A stretch of 64,000 bases of DNA from NCBI GenBank assembly GCA_947475165.1, contig CANJLD010000006.1, positions 77,824-141,823 of the forward strand. Direction: 5' to 3'. The notes below the pieces were generated by a model, which ran no database searches, was not told the origin of the DNA, and worked only from the letters and a program-made list of their open reading frames with translations. Source of the DNA: Bacteroidota bacterium (lineage in GTDB: Bacteria > Bacteroidota > Bacteroidia > Chitinophagales > LD1). Every line of letters starts with the position of its first letter. Position 1 is the first letter of the stretch. The translations under genes were made by a program, and so were the position numbers. This document shows, piece after piece, positions 7,180 to 15,617 of this stretch.

Positions 7180-8108
7180 GTTCTAATTCCAAATTCCAAA
7201 TTCCAAATTCCAAATTTTTTCTTGGAGTAATTTTCTTATTCAGTTCTTTCATAACATCTGCACAAGAACTCAAATGTCAGCTCACGGTAAACGCACAAAA
7301 GATAACCGGTGTTGACCCGAGTGTTTTTCAAACCATGCAAACCGCCCTCAGCGAGTTTATGAATAACAAAAGCTGGACGACCGACCAGTTTGCCCCGGAG
7401 GAAAGAATTGAATGCACCATGTTCGTCAATATAGATGCTTCTTCTGCGCAGGATGTTTACAATGCCAGTATTACAGTTCAGTTATCGCGACCGGTGTTCA
7501 ATAGTTCTTACAGTTCGCCCATGTTTAACTTTATTGATAAGGATTGCATCATCACCTACGCGCAAAATCAGCCGCTCGATTTTAATGTAAACCAGTATCA
7601 ATCTAACCTTACATCCATTCTCGGCTTTTACGCCTACACGTTGATTGGCTTAGATTACGAAACCATGACCAAAGGAGGAGGAACAAAATATTTTACGCAG
7701 GCAGAACAAATCATGAACAACGTTCCAACCAACGCGCCAGATTCAAAAGGATGGAAACCTTTCGATAGTCAGCGCAACCGGTACTGGTTAATCAACAATC
7801 TGCTGGCAAGCAAATACGATTTGTTCCGTCAGGCATTGTATGAATACCATTTTGGCGGCATGGATAATTTTTATGAAAAGCCTGCCCTTGCCCGTCAAAA
7901 CATTATGAATGCAATTGATAAACTGGGAAAAATTGCCACCGATAATCCGAATTGCATTTTACTTGCTGTTTTCTTTCAGGCCAAGAGCGATGAAGTAGTA
8001 AATGTTTTTTCCGGTGCCGATATGGGCGAAAAGGCAAAAGCACTGGTAGCCCTGCGCAAAGCAGACCCTTCAAATTCTACAAAGTACGATAAGCTGGTGA
8101 AGAATTAA
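7176..8108 (+). CDS. porD: DUF4835 family protein (type IX secretion-associated PorD)
   Basis: 310 aa. A hydrophobic segment FFLGVIFLFSSFITSAQ looks like a signal peptide cleaved before QELKC, so the protein is periplasmic or outer-membrane associated. The mature sequence, with ITGVDPSVFQTMQTALSEFMN and an alpha-helical C-terminal half, matches DUF4835, which is annotated as PorD and linked to T9SS. The position after bamD-rpoZ-coaBC is the usual one. The n-region is unusual: it is encoded by a 7-bp tandem repeat that reads SNSKFQIPNSKF. The only ATG overlaps the coaB stop. The window contains several T9SS cargo proteins, consistent with a role in that system. The molecular function is not established by sequence. 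Confidence 0.8.
   Translation: MSSNSKFQIPNSKFFLGVIFLFSSFITSAQELKCQLTVNAQKITGVDPSVFQTMQTALSEFMNNKSWTTDQFAPEERIECTMFVNIDASSAQDVYNASITVQLSRPVFNSSYSSPMFNFIDKDCIITYAQNQPLDFNVNQYQSNLTSILGFYAYTLIGLDYETMTKGGGTKYFTQAEQIMNNVPTNAPDSKGWKPFDSQRNRYWLINNLLASKYDLFRQALYEYHFGGMDNFYEKPALARQNIMNAIDKLGKIATDNPNCILLAVFFQAKSDEVVNVFSGADMGEKAKALVALRKADPSNSTKYDKLVKN
7185..7216 (+). repeat. 7-bp tandem repeat (AATTCCA, about 4.6 copies) at the start of porD
   Basis: AATTCCA is repeated head to tail at 7185, 7192, 7199 and 7206, with AATT following at 7213. It starts ten bases into the porD reading frame. Because 7 is not a multiple of 3, gain or loss of one copy would shift the frame before the hydrophobic core of the signal peptide. 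It could mediate on/off switching or simply be a slippage relic. Confidence 0.85.
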
Positions 8109-8118
8109 ATCAACCAGC

Positions 8119-8766
8119 TTAGCTGATTTGCACTTCTAAATTTTTAAGCACTTCCTTTTTCGCAGCACTCAATCGCTTGCGTAACCACTCATCAATTTTT
8201 GTGGCAGCATTTAATTCAATAACTGTTTTATTTCCCTTCAGTCGGATAGCCGCGTTGCGGATTTGTTTTGCTTCGAGTAAATAAATTTCTTTTTGCAGCA
8301 TATACTCGTAACCCAAGCCGTATTCAATTTTTTTAGTGCGGCTGAAACCGAGCGATGAATTGTAATTGTGCGCTGCTTTGTTGTTGCCTTTTACTTTGGC
8401 ATAAACACTTTGAATATCAAAAAGCAAAAAGAAAACATCCAACATTGCCAGCGATGCCATTACCGGTGTATCGGTAGCAAGAAATTTATCATCATAAATA
8501 TACAAGCCGGTGTAAGCCGTTTTATTTTCCCAATCAATAGAAGATATATTGATAAGCCCTACCGGTGTATTTTTTAAATGAATGAGAAAGAAAAAATTTT
8601 GTTCGTTGTCTATTGAATCAAACCACTCCTGCTGCATTTCTTTGGTGATATCGCCTTTGTAAAACATAAAGCGCGAAATTTTCTGGTCGTTGCGCCACTG
8701 GCGAACCAATTCTGTATGCTCTTGCTGCAAACGCTCCAGCGTAACTCCATATCGGGTAATCTTCAT
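8119..8766 (-). CDS. GNAT-family N-acetyltransferase
   Basis: 215 aa. The pattern TELVRQWRNDQKISRFMF near the N-terminus, PVGLINISSID around residue 70 and a later AAHNYNSSLGF segment are those of RimJ/RimL-like GNAT acetyltransferases that use acyl-CoA. Some members acetylate amino sugars for surface glycans. It overlaps the upstream glycosyltransferase by four bases (ATGA), so it is the last gene of a minus-strand operon with ACP, ketoacyl synthase III and GT2. A role in acylating an amino sugar or glycolipid fits this setting but is inference; a protein substrate is not excluded. Confidence 0.8.
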   Translation of the reverse strand: MKITRYGVTLERLQQEHTELVRQWRNDQKISRFMFYKGDITKEMQQEWFDSIDNEQNFFFLIHLKNTPVGLINISSIDWENKTAYTGLYIYDDKFLATDTPVMASLAMLDVFFLLFDIQSVYAKVKGNNKAAHNYNSSLGFSRTKKIEYGLGYEYMLQKEIYLLEAKQIRNAAIRLKGNKTVIELNAATKIDEWLRKRLSAAKKEVLKNLEVQIS

Positions 8767-9692
8767 TTTAAAATTTCCTGAATTAAGTAAGGTGGCTTTT
8801 TATGCTGCAAAGCAAACAACCGGTTTAAATACTCACCAATAATTCCCAATGAGAAAAGAATAAGTCCGGTTGACATGAATATAGAAACAATAAGTGCTGT
8901 AAAGCCGAGCGAAGCTCCCCACGCAATTTTCATGTACATAAAATAGAGAACAAAGAACAGGCAAATCCAAAACGAGGTAAGCCCGAACCAAGTCATAAAG
9001 CGCAACGGAATGGTAGTGTACGCAAAAATTAAATTGAAAGAAAGGAAAATCAATTTGGTTAGACTATAACCGGATGCTCCTTCTCTGCGTGCTGCATGGC
9101 GCACTTCCTGCCATTCTATTTTTGTAGTATGCCACGAAAGGATTTCATCTACAAAAGTAAAAGAGTGGTTGTAGTCTTTAATTTTATCAATAACGCTGTG
9201 GTGAATGATTTTAAAACTGGAACCCTGCCCGACTGTGTTACCAAACTTCTCAAAAATGAATCCTATAAAATTACTTCCCCATTTACGCACCGGTGAATGT
9301 TGCCGTTCACTTTGGTAGGTTCCGTAAACCAAATCGGCAGAAGTTGAATGTGCTTTTGAAATAAGTAACTCAATATCTTCGGGTAAGAATTGTAAATCAT
9401 CATCAATGGTGATAATGTATTCACCTTTTGCAAACTGAAACCCGCAAAGCAAGGCTTTATGTTGTCCGAAGTTTCCTCTCAGATGAATAGCGGTAATCTG
9501 TTCTCCAAATTTTTGTTTCAACTGACGAATTGTATTCCAGCTTCCATCGCGACTGCAATCGTTCACCAGAATAATTTCGAAAGATTGATTTATTTTTTTG
9601 AAGGTAGTTTCAATACGCATGCACAATTCATCCAGCGTTTTCTCGCTGTTGAAAACCGGAACCACTACAGAATATTCGGGTGTAAAATCCAT
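8763..9692 (-). CDS. Membrane-anchored family 2 glycosyltransferase
   Basis: 309 aa. The GT-A fold is evident from YSVVVPVFNSEKTLDEL at the start, LVNDCSRDGSW and the metal-binding TIDDDLQFLPEDI segment. Two transmembrane segments follow at about residues 230-250 and 262-290, the layout of polyprenyl-phosphate glycosyltransferases such as GtrB/ArnC/DPM1. Such enzymes transfer a sugar to a polyprenyl phosphate carrier at the cytoplasmic face. It abuts the ketoacyl synthase gene with no gap and overlaps the acetyltransferase gene. The TPR membrane protein 1.3 kb upstream in the same operon has a GT-C-like fold and could use such a lipid-linked sugar; this is inference. Confidence 0.85.
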   Translation of the reverse strand: MDFTPEYSVVVPVFNSEKTLDELCMRIETTFKKINQSFEIILVNDCSRDGSWNTIRQLKQKFGEQITAIHLRGNFGQHKALLCGFQFAKGEYIITIDDDLQFLPEDIELLISKAHSTSADLVYGTYQSERQHSPVRKWGSNFIGFIFEKFGNTVGQGSSFKIIHHSVIDKIKDYNHSFTFVDEILSWHTTKIEWQEVRHAARREGASGYSLTKLIFLSFNLIFAYTTIPLRFMTWFGLTSFWICLFFVLYFMYMKIAWGASLGFTALIVSIFMSTGLILFSLGIIGEYLNRLFALQHKKPPYLIQEILK

Positions 9693-10745
9693 CTATATCT
9701 CAATCAATTCAGAACAAACAATATTTTCAGTTTCAATATAAGCACTTCCCCACGATAAGCCAACTCCAAAGCCCGATAAAAGCAAATTCAGTTTTTGTGA
9801 AATTAATTTTTCGCGCAATTTTACCAGCATAGTCAACGGAACGGTTGCCGAACTGGTATTGCCGTAATCGTATAAACTATAAGGAACTTTCTCTGCTTCT
9901 ATCTGTAACTTCTTTCGCACACTTTCAAGCATCAGCAAATTTGCCTGATGAAAAACAAAATAATCAACTGATGATTTTTCAATTTTCTTTTCACTCAACA
10001 ATGTATTGATGTTAGGCGCAATTTCGCGTAAGGCAAAATTGAAAATTTTCAATCCGTCTAATTTCATAGCAAGGTCATTCCGCAAAATTCCACCTTCGTA
10101 TTCTTTTACTTCAAACGATTTTTCTGAGACCCGGTTCCGGTAGCCACCATCGGGAATAATAATATCATCAAATTCTTTTCCGTCAGTTTGCAGATTAAAA
10201 TGAATATCATGGTTCAATGCGAACTCCAATGCAGTTGCTGTTCCTGCATCTGAAAAGAGCGGAGCAGTGCTTTTATCCTGCATCGAAATTGTTTTGGTGG
10301 AAATATCTCCCACCAGTAACAATGCTTTACCTCCAACCATATTTTGCAGTAAGCCACTTACAATCGAAAGGCCATACACATAACCCGAGCATCCAAGATT
10401 CACATCAAAAGCCAAACAGTTTTTGGATAGTTTCAGTTTCTCCTGAAGAATAGAAGATGTATTCGGAATCAAGTAATCAGGAGTTTGAGTGATGAAAACA
10501 AGAATTTTTATTTCCTCACGGTTCCAGTTTAAATCTGTCAACAATTTTTCAGCAGCGGCAAAACATAAATCAGAAGCGGTTATTCCTTCTTCTGCAACTC
10601 TTCTGTAACGAATACCCACCGTTTTAATGAAAAGTTCGCGCTCATTTTCAGAAAGCAGCGAGAAATTTTTGTTGTCTTCTGTTTGCTTAGGAACACAAGC
10701 AGCTATACCGATCAACTTAATATTAGGAACTGTGAATACAGCCAT
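9693..10745 (-). CDS. 3-oxoacyl-ACP synthase III (FabH-like)
   Basis: 350 aa. The Cys-His-Asn triad of the thiolase-fold KAS III family is intact: Cys119 in VNLGCSGY, His266 in FHQANL and Asn296 in YGNTSS. Such enzymes condense an acyl-CoA starter with malonyl-ACP. An acyl carrier protein gene lies two bases upstream, and a glycosyltransferase and an acetyltransferase follow, so this is likely a dedicated copy making an acyl group for a glycan or lipid rather than the general FabH. A general fatty-acid role cannot be excluded. Confidence 0.87.
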   Translation of the reverse strand: MAVFTVPNIKLIGIAACVPKQTEDNKNFSLLSENERELFIKTVGIRYRRVAEEGITASDLCFAAAEKLLTDLNWNREEIKILVFITQTPDYLIPNTSSILQEKLKLSKNCLAFDVNLGCSGYVYGLSIVSGLLQNMVGGKALLLVGDISTKTISMQDKSTAPLFSDAGTATALEFALNHDIHFNLQTDGKEFDDIIIPDGGYRNRVSEKSFEVKEYEGGILRNDLAMKLDGLKIFNFALREIAPNINTLLSEKKIEKSSVDYFVFHQANLLMLESVRKKLQIEAEKVPYSLYDYGNTSSATVPLTMLVKLREKLISQKLNLLLSGFGVGLSWGSAYIETENIVCSELIEI

Positions 10746-10747
10746 AA

Positions 10748-10975
10748 TTATTTCTTTTTCACCACTTCAAAAAGTTCGGCAACGGTGTTTGTGCTTTTTA
10801 AATCTTCGGCTGTAATGGTTTTGTCAAAATCGCCATCAATCATGGCAATTACAATCAATGCCAGCATGCTTCCCCATTCTTCTAATTCGCGAAATTTTGT
10901 TTCTGCCTGAATAGAAGCCGGTTCGGTTTGGTGAAAACAAGCGGCAAATTTTTGAATAAAATCTTCTGATTGCAT
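10748..10975 (-). CDS. Acyl carrier protein
   Basis: 75 aa, the usual ACP size. The phosphopantetheine attachment serine is Ser36 in EEWGSMLAL, with Gly in place of the common Asp before it. The helical pattern and the acidic segment AMIDGDFDKTITAEDL fit the family. It sits 18 bp after the TPR membrane protein and 2 bp before the KAS III gene. It is probably dedicated to that synthase rather than the housekeeping AcpP, which would normally carry DSL. Confidence 0.85.
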   Translation of the reverse strand: MQSEDFIQKFAACFHQTEPASIQAETKFRELEEWGSMLALIVIAMIDGDFDKTITAEDLKSTNTVAELFEVVKKK

Positions 10976-10993
10976 ATTGGCAAATTAAATTCT

Positions 10994-12973
10994 TTATCGC
11001 GAAACGCGCGGCACAAAATTGCGGATGCGCACAGCATTAGCCGTATCACGTTGATTCAAATAATAATTGAACAGAAACAAATACGGAAATTTTTCTTTCT
11101 CACCACGCTTTACATCTTCTTCAAAATATCTCACAGCATTGGCGGTGTCGCGCTCCAGCATATAGTAAATGGCATAATTGTAATACGGCAAATACGAATC
11201 AGGATTGAGTTTCATCAGCGTATCATTACAAGCTAATGCTTTTTCTTTTTCACCATTTAGGTAATAAAGCTTGCCAAGTTCAACAAGAACTTTCGGGTTA
11301 TCTTTTTTGGCGTGCAAAGATTTTTCGTACCAGCTAATTGCTTCTGCTGTGTCTTTCGACATTTGAAATACCATACCTAAATTATTTGCCGAACGCCACA
11401 AAGTTGAATCAAGAGCAAATGCTTTTTGAAAAAGCGGAATTGCCATCGAATTATTTTTTTGCTCAATAGCGTAAACCATTCCAAGTTCTTCTATTGCTGC
11501 TGCATATTGCGGATAAGCATCGATTGCTTGATTGTAATAATGAATAGCGCGTGATGATTCAATCCGTAATTTTTCAGCGGTCAAATCCTTATCGGTTCTA
11601 TATAGCCTGCGAATTTCTTTCGCCATCATATAATTTGCTTTGGCAGAATTTCCCAAATGCGGCATGTCGGCTTCAAACAAGGTGATAGTATCTTTCCAAT
11701 TACTGTTACGGGCAATTGTTTCGTAGCTGTAAAACAAAAGAAGAGCAACAACTAGACTTAATTGCAAATAATTAGCGCGGAATGAAAGATTGTTTGATTC
11801 AGTTTTTTTCTTCTGTTGATTTACAACAGAAATTATTTTGCTGAACACAAATGCAATCAGCATACAAAGCGAAAGAGAGGCAGTAAACAAAACCCGCTCA
11901 CCAACAATTCCCGGCAACGGCTGAACAATATTTGACCCCAACGAAATTTGAATGAGATAAAAGAAAATGAAGAATGAAACGAGAATGTTTTTCTTGAAAA
12001 AATAAACACCGGTTCCTAACAATGTAAGGTGAAACAATAAAGAAACCATTGGCACAAGCGACAACAATGGTTTGAGTTCAATAAAATTTATACCGTAATA
12101 AAAACTGAATTGAACAGGTGCCACAAGTAATTTGAAATAATAAAACAGAGAATATAATGCTGTCCCTAACTTAACTGACCAATCGCTTATATATGGCAAC
12201 GGAGTTTCTACATATTCATAAGGTCGCGCGAAACCGGGCAGCGATTTAATTAAGATGATGTAATAAACTATGGTGAGCAACGCAAGCGAAGCAAAAACGA
12301 CAAGTGATGGTTTTATTTCTTTCCTCTTTATATAAAGCATCAGCGGAATTAATACGATAAAAGGAATGCCGGTGATTTTGGAAAGCAGCGAGAGAAGAAA
12401 AAACAAAATTCCTGCAGCAAAATATTTTTCGTTTTTGGTTTCTGAATATTTCAAAAAACAAAACGCAGAAAGAAAAACAAATATCAGCATCAAAATTTCA
12501 TCGCGGCTTTTTAAACTGGCAACCACTTCCGCATGCATAGGGTGCGCGGCATACAATAGAACCCCAAGGAAGGAAACTGAAAAATACTCCCTGCCGAAAA
12601 GTTCTATCAGCACTTTTAAAATTAGGCAGCAGGCAAATGCATACAATAACAAATTGAAAAAATGACTCACATGCGGATTCCAACCAAACAGTGAATATTC
12701 AATAGCATAACTCGCCTTTACAAGCGGACGGTAGTCGAGATAAATTCCATTTTCGGAAATATAATTGGTGGTAAATATTTCATACAAACCGCTTATGCCT
12801 TTTTCAATCACAGGATTGTGATTAGTTACCAGGTGGTCGTCCATTCCATAATCGTTTGGAATAGCGTTGGCATAAATCAAAAAGCAAAACGCAGCATTAA
12901 TGCAATAGAAAAAGCGCGGACTTCTTTCTGTAAAAAATTCAGTTGCAAAAAAATTATTCTGTGCGCCTTTCAA
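10994..12973 (-). CDS. GT-C-like polytopic membrane protein with C-terminal TPRs (TMTC-like)
   Basis: 659 aa. About ten hydrophobic segments fill the first 420 residues, followed by TPR helices (YNQAIDAYPQYAAAIEELG, AISWYEKSLHAKKDNPKVLVEL). The first periplasmic loop has NDYGMDDHLVTN, with an acidic pair where GT-C glycosyltransferases place their catalytic acid, then YRPLVKASYAIEY and HPMHAEVVASLKSRDEI, a pattern shared with TMTC/DUF1736 proteins. Eukaryotic TMTCs are O-mannosyltransferases; a sugar transfer from a lipid carrier is the likely bacterial role but is inferred. A 990-aa relative lies at 18627-21599. The gene starts a five-gene minus-strand operon and is divergent from the TonB-dependent receptor. 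Confidence 0.75.
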   Translation of the reverse strand: MKGAQNNFFATEFFTERSPRFFYCINAAFCFLIYANAIPNDYGMDDHLVTNHNPVIEKGISGLYEIFTTNYISENGIYLDYRPLVKASYAIEYSLFGWNPHVSHFFNLLLYAFACCLILKVLIELFGREYFSVSFLGVLLYAAHPMHAEVVASLKSRDEILMLIFVFLSAFCFLKYSETKNEKYFAAGILFFLLSLLSKITGIPFIVLIPLMLYIKRKEIKPSLVVFASLALLTIVYYIILIKSLPGFARPYEYVETPLPYISDWSVKLGTALYSLFYYFKLLVAPVQFSFYYGINFIELKPLLSLVPMVSLLFHLTLLGTGVYFFKKNILVSFFIFFYLIQISLGSNIVQPLPGIVGERVLFTASLSLCMLIAFVFSKIISVVNQQKKKTESNNLSFRANYLQLSLVVALLLFYSYETIARNSNWKDTITLFEADMPHLGNSAKANYMMAKEIRRLYRTDKDLTAEKLRIESSRAIHYYNQAIDAYPQYAAAIEELGMVYAIEQKNNSMAIPLFQKAFALDSTLWRSANNLGMVFQMSKDTAEAISWYEKSLHAKKDNPKVLVELGKLYYLNGEKEKALACNDTLMKLNPDSYLPYYNYAIYYMLERDTANAVRYFEEDVKRGEKEKFPYLFLFNYYLNQRDTANAVRIRNFVPRVSR

Positions 12974-13010
12974 AACACCGGTGATTTAATCAACATACAA
13001 TGTGCATTCA

Positions 13011-13018
13011 CAAATCTA
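13011..13018 (-). promoter_or_regulatory. Candidate -7 element for the minus-strand acyl/glycosyl operon (TAGATTTG)
   Basis: On the minus strand the sequence reads TAGATTTG, an exact match to the Bacteroidota -7 consensus TAnnTTTG, 37 bases before the ATG at 12973. No good TTTG is seen at the -33 spacing, so the call rests on the -7 box and position. Confidence 0.4.
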
Positions 13019-13081
13019 TTATTTAAGAGGCATAATGATAATTTTCTAATTTGCCTGCGATTAGAGAAGTAAACTGAATTT

Positions 13082-15460
13082 ATGCGCAAGCTTTTAATCA
13101 CTATCTCATTAACTGTTTTATGCTTCCATATATCTTTTTCCCAAACTGCCACCATTCATGGAGTGGTAAAAGACGGTGCTACCGGTGAGCTTTTAGAAGG
13201 CTCAATTGTGGTTCAACCACCGGCTAACGGAATTACTACTGATGTGAAAGGCAATTATGAATTAAAGGTAGATGCCGGTGATGTTATGCTGATAGTAAGT
13301 TATATCGGCATGAATCCGGACACGCTTCGTTTTAAAGTGAAAGATGGTGAAGTTAAGACCCTTGATATTTCGATGGGTGGTGCACCAGTGGAGTTACAGC
13401 AAGTGGTAATTGGAGAAAGCAAGATTGCGGTGAAACTTCAGAAAGTAACCCAATCGGTAGATGTGATAAAGCCGCGCATGTTGGAAAGCAACAACGTTAC
13501 CAATATGCAGCAAGCGGTAATGAAGCTGCCGGGTGTAACGGTGCTTGACGGACAAATGAGTGTGCGTGGAGGAAGCGGCTATGCATACGGCACTGGTAGC
13601 CGCGTAATGCTGGTTGTGGATGAAATGCCTTTAATGACAGCTGACCGTGGAGAAATTAAATGGGCATTCATTCCTACCGAGAATACAGAACAGATGGAGT
13701 TGATTAAAGGTGCTTCTACTGTTCAATATGGTTCTTCCGCATTAAATGGGGTATTGAATGTAACAACAGCTTACGCGCGCGATACACCAAGCACCAAATT
13801 CACTTTCTTTTATGAAGGTATAGGCAAGCCACCGGTGGATTCATTTGCATGGTGGAAGAAGAACAAGAATTTTTTCGAGCGGCCGAATACGCTTGGTATG
13901 ACTTTTTTGCACAAACAAAAATTTGGCGATGTAGATTTTGTGTTTGGCGGAATGATGCAGGGGCAGCAAAGTCACTTAGATAACGAGAAAGATTATTTCA
14001 CACGTTTCAATAATAAAATTCGTTGGCAACCAAAAAATTTAAAACGGTTGACGATTGAACTTTCTACCAATATTCTTTACCGCAAAAGCGGCTTTCAGTT
14101 TTACTGGCAAGATGGCGGACATCCTTATCAGGCAAACAGCGGTGTTATTTTAAATGAAAGATATTTCTATGCTTATATTGACCCAAAGTTTCGATATCTA
14201 GATAAGAAAAATAATCAGCACAAACTTTACACAAGAATTTATCGCCAGCGAAATTTAGATGGGCTTACTAATTTTTGGCTTTTCAGAGTGGACTATCAGT
14301 TCCGTCACGATTTTGGAAAATTAGTAACCATGATTGTTGGTGTGAACAACGAGCACGGAATGGTGAAGGACGGAACGCTCGGCACACACCAAACTGATTT
14401 TGGTGGAGGGTTTATCGCAGCTGAGTTGAATTGGAAATGGTTGAAAGTAAATGCCGGTGTGCGCGAAGAATACGTGCGATTAGATAGTGCTATTACGCCC
14501 ACTATTCCGGTGTGCCGTGTAGGAGTAAATTTCGAAATCAGAAAATTCAATTACATCCGCGCTTCATTCGGGCAATCGTTTCGTGTGGCGAGTGTGGCAG
14601 AACGTTTTGTTACTTATAACCTTGCGGGTATTCGCATTTTGCCTAACTACGGCATTAAGCCCGAGAGAGGTTTTACTGCTGAACTCGGTTACAAGAGAAG
14701 TTTCAAAATCAAAAACTGGTTAGGCTATTTTGATGCGGTGGCATTTTGGACAGAATTTAAAGACATGATTGAGTTTAAGTTTGGAACAAACTTCGATGCC
14801 AGTGGTTTCTATCCTTTCTTTCAATCGCAAAACGTGAGCAAGGCGAGGCTATTTGGTTTAGAAACTTCAATAGTTGGAGAAGGAAAAATGGGGCCTGTGG
14901 ATATGAGTGTGATGTTGGGCTACACGTATTTTTATGGAGTTGATTTGAACGATACCACATGGGGTGCTAACAAGAGAAACAAGAACGTTGGGAAATTTTT
15001 AGGCGATGCGTTTACCCATTTTGTATTGCCTACTGCTAAAGACGATTATACGTGGGATTCGCTTACAGCCGGCATGTTGAAGTATCGCAATCCGCACACG
15101 TTTAAAGCAGATTTTGATTTTATTATTTACGATAAATATCATGTAGGCACATCTATTCAGTATTATGGTTTTATGACGCAGATTGACAAAATTTTCGGAG
15201 TATTTATTCCCGGCATTAACGAGCAACGGCAGGATAAAAGAAACAAAGGTGATGTGATTTGGGATTTACGAGCAGGCTACGAAATAAACAAGAATGTTTC
15301 TTTCAATTTTATAGTAAAGAATTTGCTGAATACCGATTATGCTATCCGCATTGCACGACCGGATAAACCGCGCTCTTTTACAGTGCAGATGGTGGTGAGT
15401 TTTGGCGGCAAGCAAGCCCGTCCAGCTAATAGTGCCTCCGTTGGTGTTGGCGGGTATTAA
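13082..15460 (+). CDS. TonB-dependent outer membrane receptor with N-terminal carboxypeptidase-regulatory domain
   Basis: 792 aa. A signal peptide (MRKLLITISLTVLCFHISFS) is followed by a CarboxypepD_reg-like beta-sandwich (TIHGVVKDGATGELLEGS, residues about 23-110), a plug domain (MQQAVMKLPGVTVLDGQMSVRGG) and a long beta-barrel ending near SFTVQMVVSFGGK. This is the general form of Bacteroidota TonB-dependent transporters. No SusD partner follows, so it is more likely a siderophore, vitamin or metal receptor than a SusC glycan importer; the substrate cannot be told. The gene is monocistronic by spacing, with a 157-bp gap before fadD. Confidence 0.88.
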   Translation: MRKLLITISLTVLCFHISFSQTATIHGVVKDGATGELLEGSIVVQPPANGITTDVKGNYELKVDAGDVMLIVSYIGMNPDTLRFKVKDGEVKTLDISMGGAPVELQQVVIGESKIAVKLQKVTQSVDVIKPRMLESNNVTNMQQAVMKLPGVTVLDGQMSVRGGSGYAYGTGSRVMLVVDEMPLMTADRGEIKWAFIPTENTEQMELIKGASTVQYGSSALNGVLNVTTAYARDTPSTKFTFFYEGIGKPPVDSFAWWKKNKNFFERPNTLGMTFLHKQKFGDVDFVFGGMMQGQQSHLDNEKDYFTRFNNKIRWQPKNLKRLTIELSTNILYRKSGFQFYWQDGGHPYQANSGVILNERYFYAYIDPKFRYLDKKNNQHKLYTRIYRQRNLDGLTNFWLFRVDYQFRHDFGKLVTMIVGVNNEHGMVKDGTLGTHQTDFGGGFIAAELNWKWLKVNAGVREEYVRLDSAITPTIPVCRVGVNFEIRKFNYIRASFGQSFRVASVAERFVTYNLAGIRILPNYGIKPERGFTAELGYKRSFKIKNWLGYFDAVAFWTEFKDMIEFKFGTNFDASGFYPFFQSQNVSKARLFGLETSIVGEGKMGPVDMSVMLGYTYFYGVDLNDTTWGANKRNKNVGKFLGDAFTHFVLPTAKDDYTWDSLTAGMLKYRNPHTFKADFDFIIYDKYHVGTSIQYYGFMTQIDKIFGVFIPGINEQRQDKRNKGDVIWDLRAGYEINKNVSFNFIVKNLLNTDYAIRIARPDKPRSFTVQMVVSFGGKQARPANSASVGVGGY

Positions 15461-15484
15461 AAAAGAGAATAATTAATTAGTAGA

Positions 15485-15575
15485 TTGGTGAATTAGTGAT
15501 TGGTTGGACAAAGTTTGTATTTACTAATCACCGATTAACCAATCAACTAATCACCAGTTCACCAACTAATCACTT
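15485..15575. repeat. Imperfect inverted repeat between the receptor and fadD
   Basis: TTGGTGAATTAGTGATTGG near 15485-15503 reappears as an imperfect reverse complement in 15537-15565, and short direct copies of ACTAATCAC also occur. The element fills most of the 157-bp gap and could act as a transcript-end hairpin for the receptor gene. Its AT-rich, repeated character resembles a dispersed intergenic repeat. Confidence 0.5.
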
Positions 15576-15579
15576 TTTC

Positions 15580-15587
15580 TATATTTA
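15580..15587 (+). promoter_or_regulatory. Candidate -7 element upstream of fadD (TATATTTA)
   Basis: TATATTTA followed by CC differs by one base from TAnnTTTG and lies 30 bases before the fadD ATG. The region just upstream is repeat sequence and no -33 box is evident. Weak candidate. Confidence 0.25.
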
Positions 15588-15617
15588 CCTCTCGTCACAC
15601 ACTAAAAAATTAAGGAC

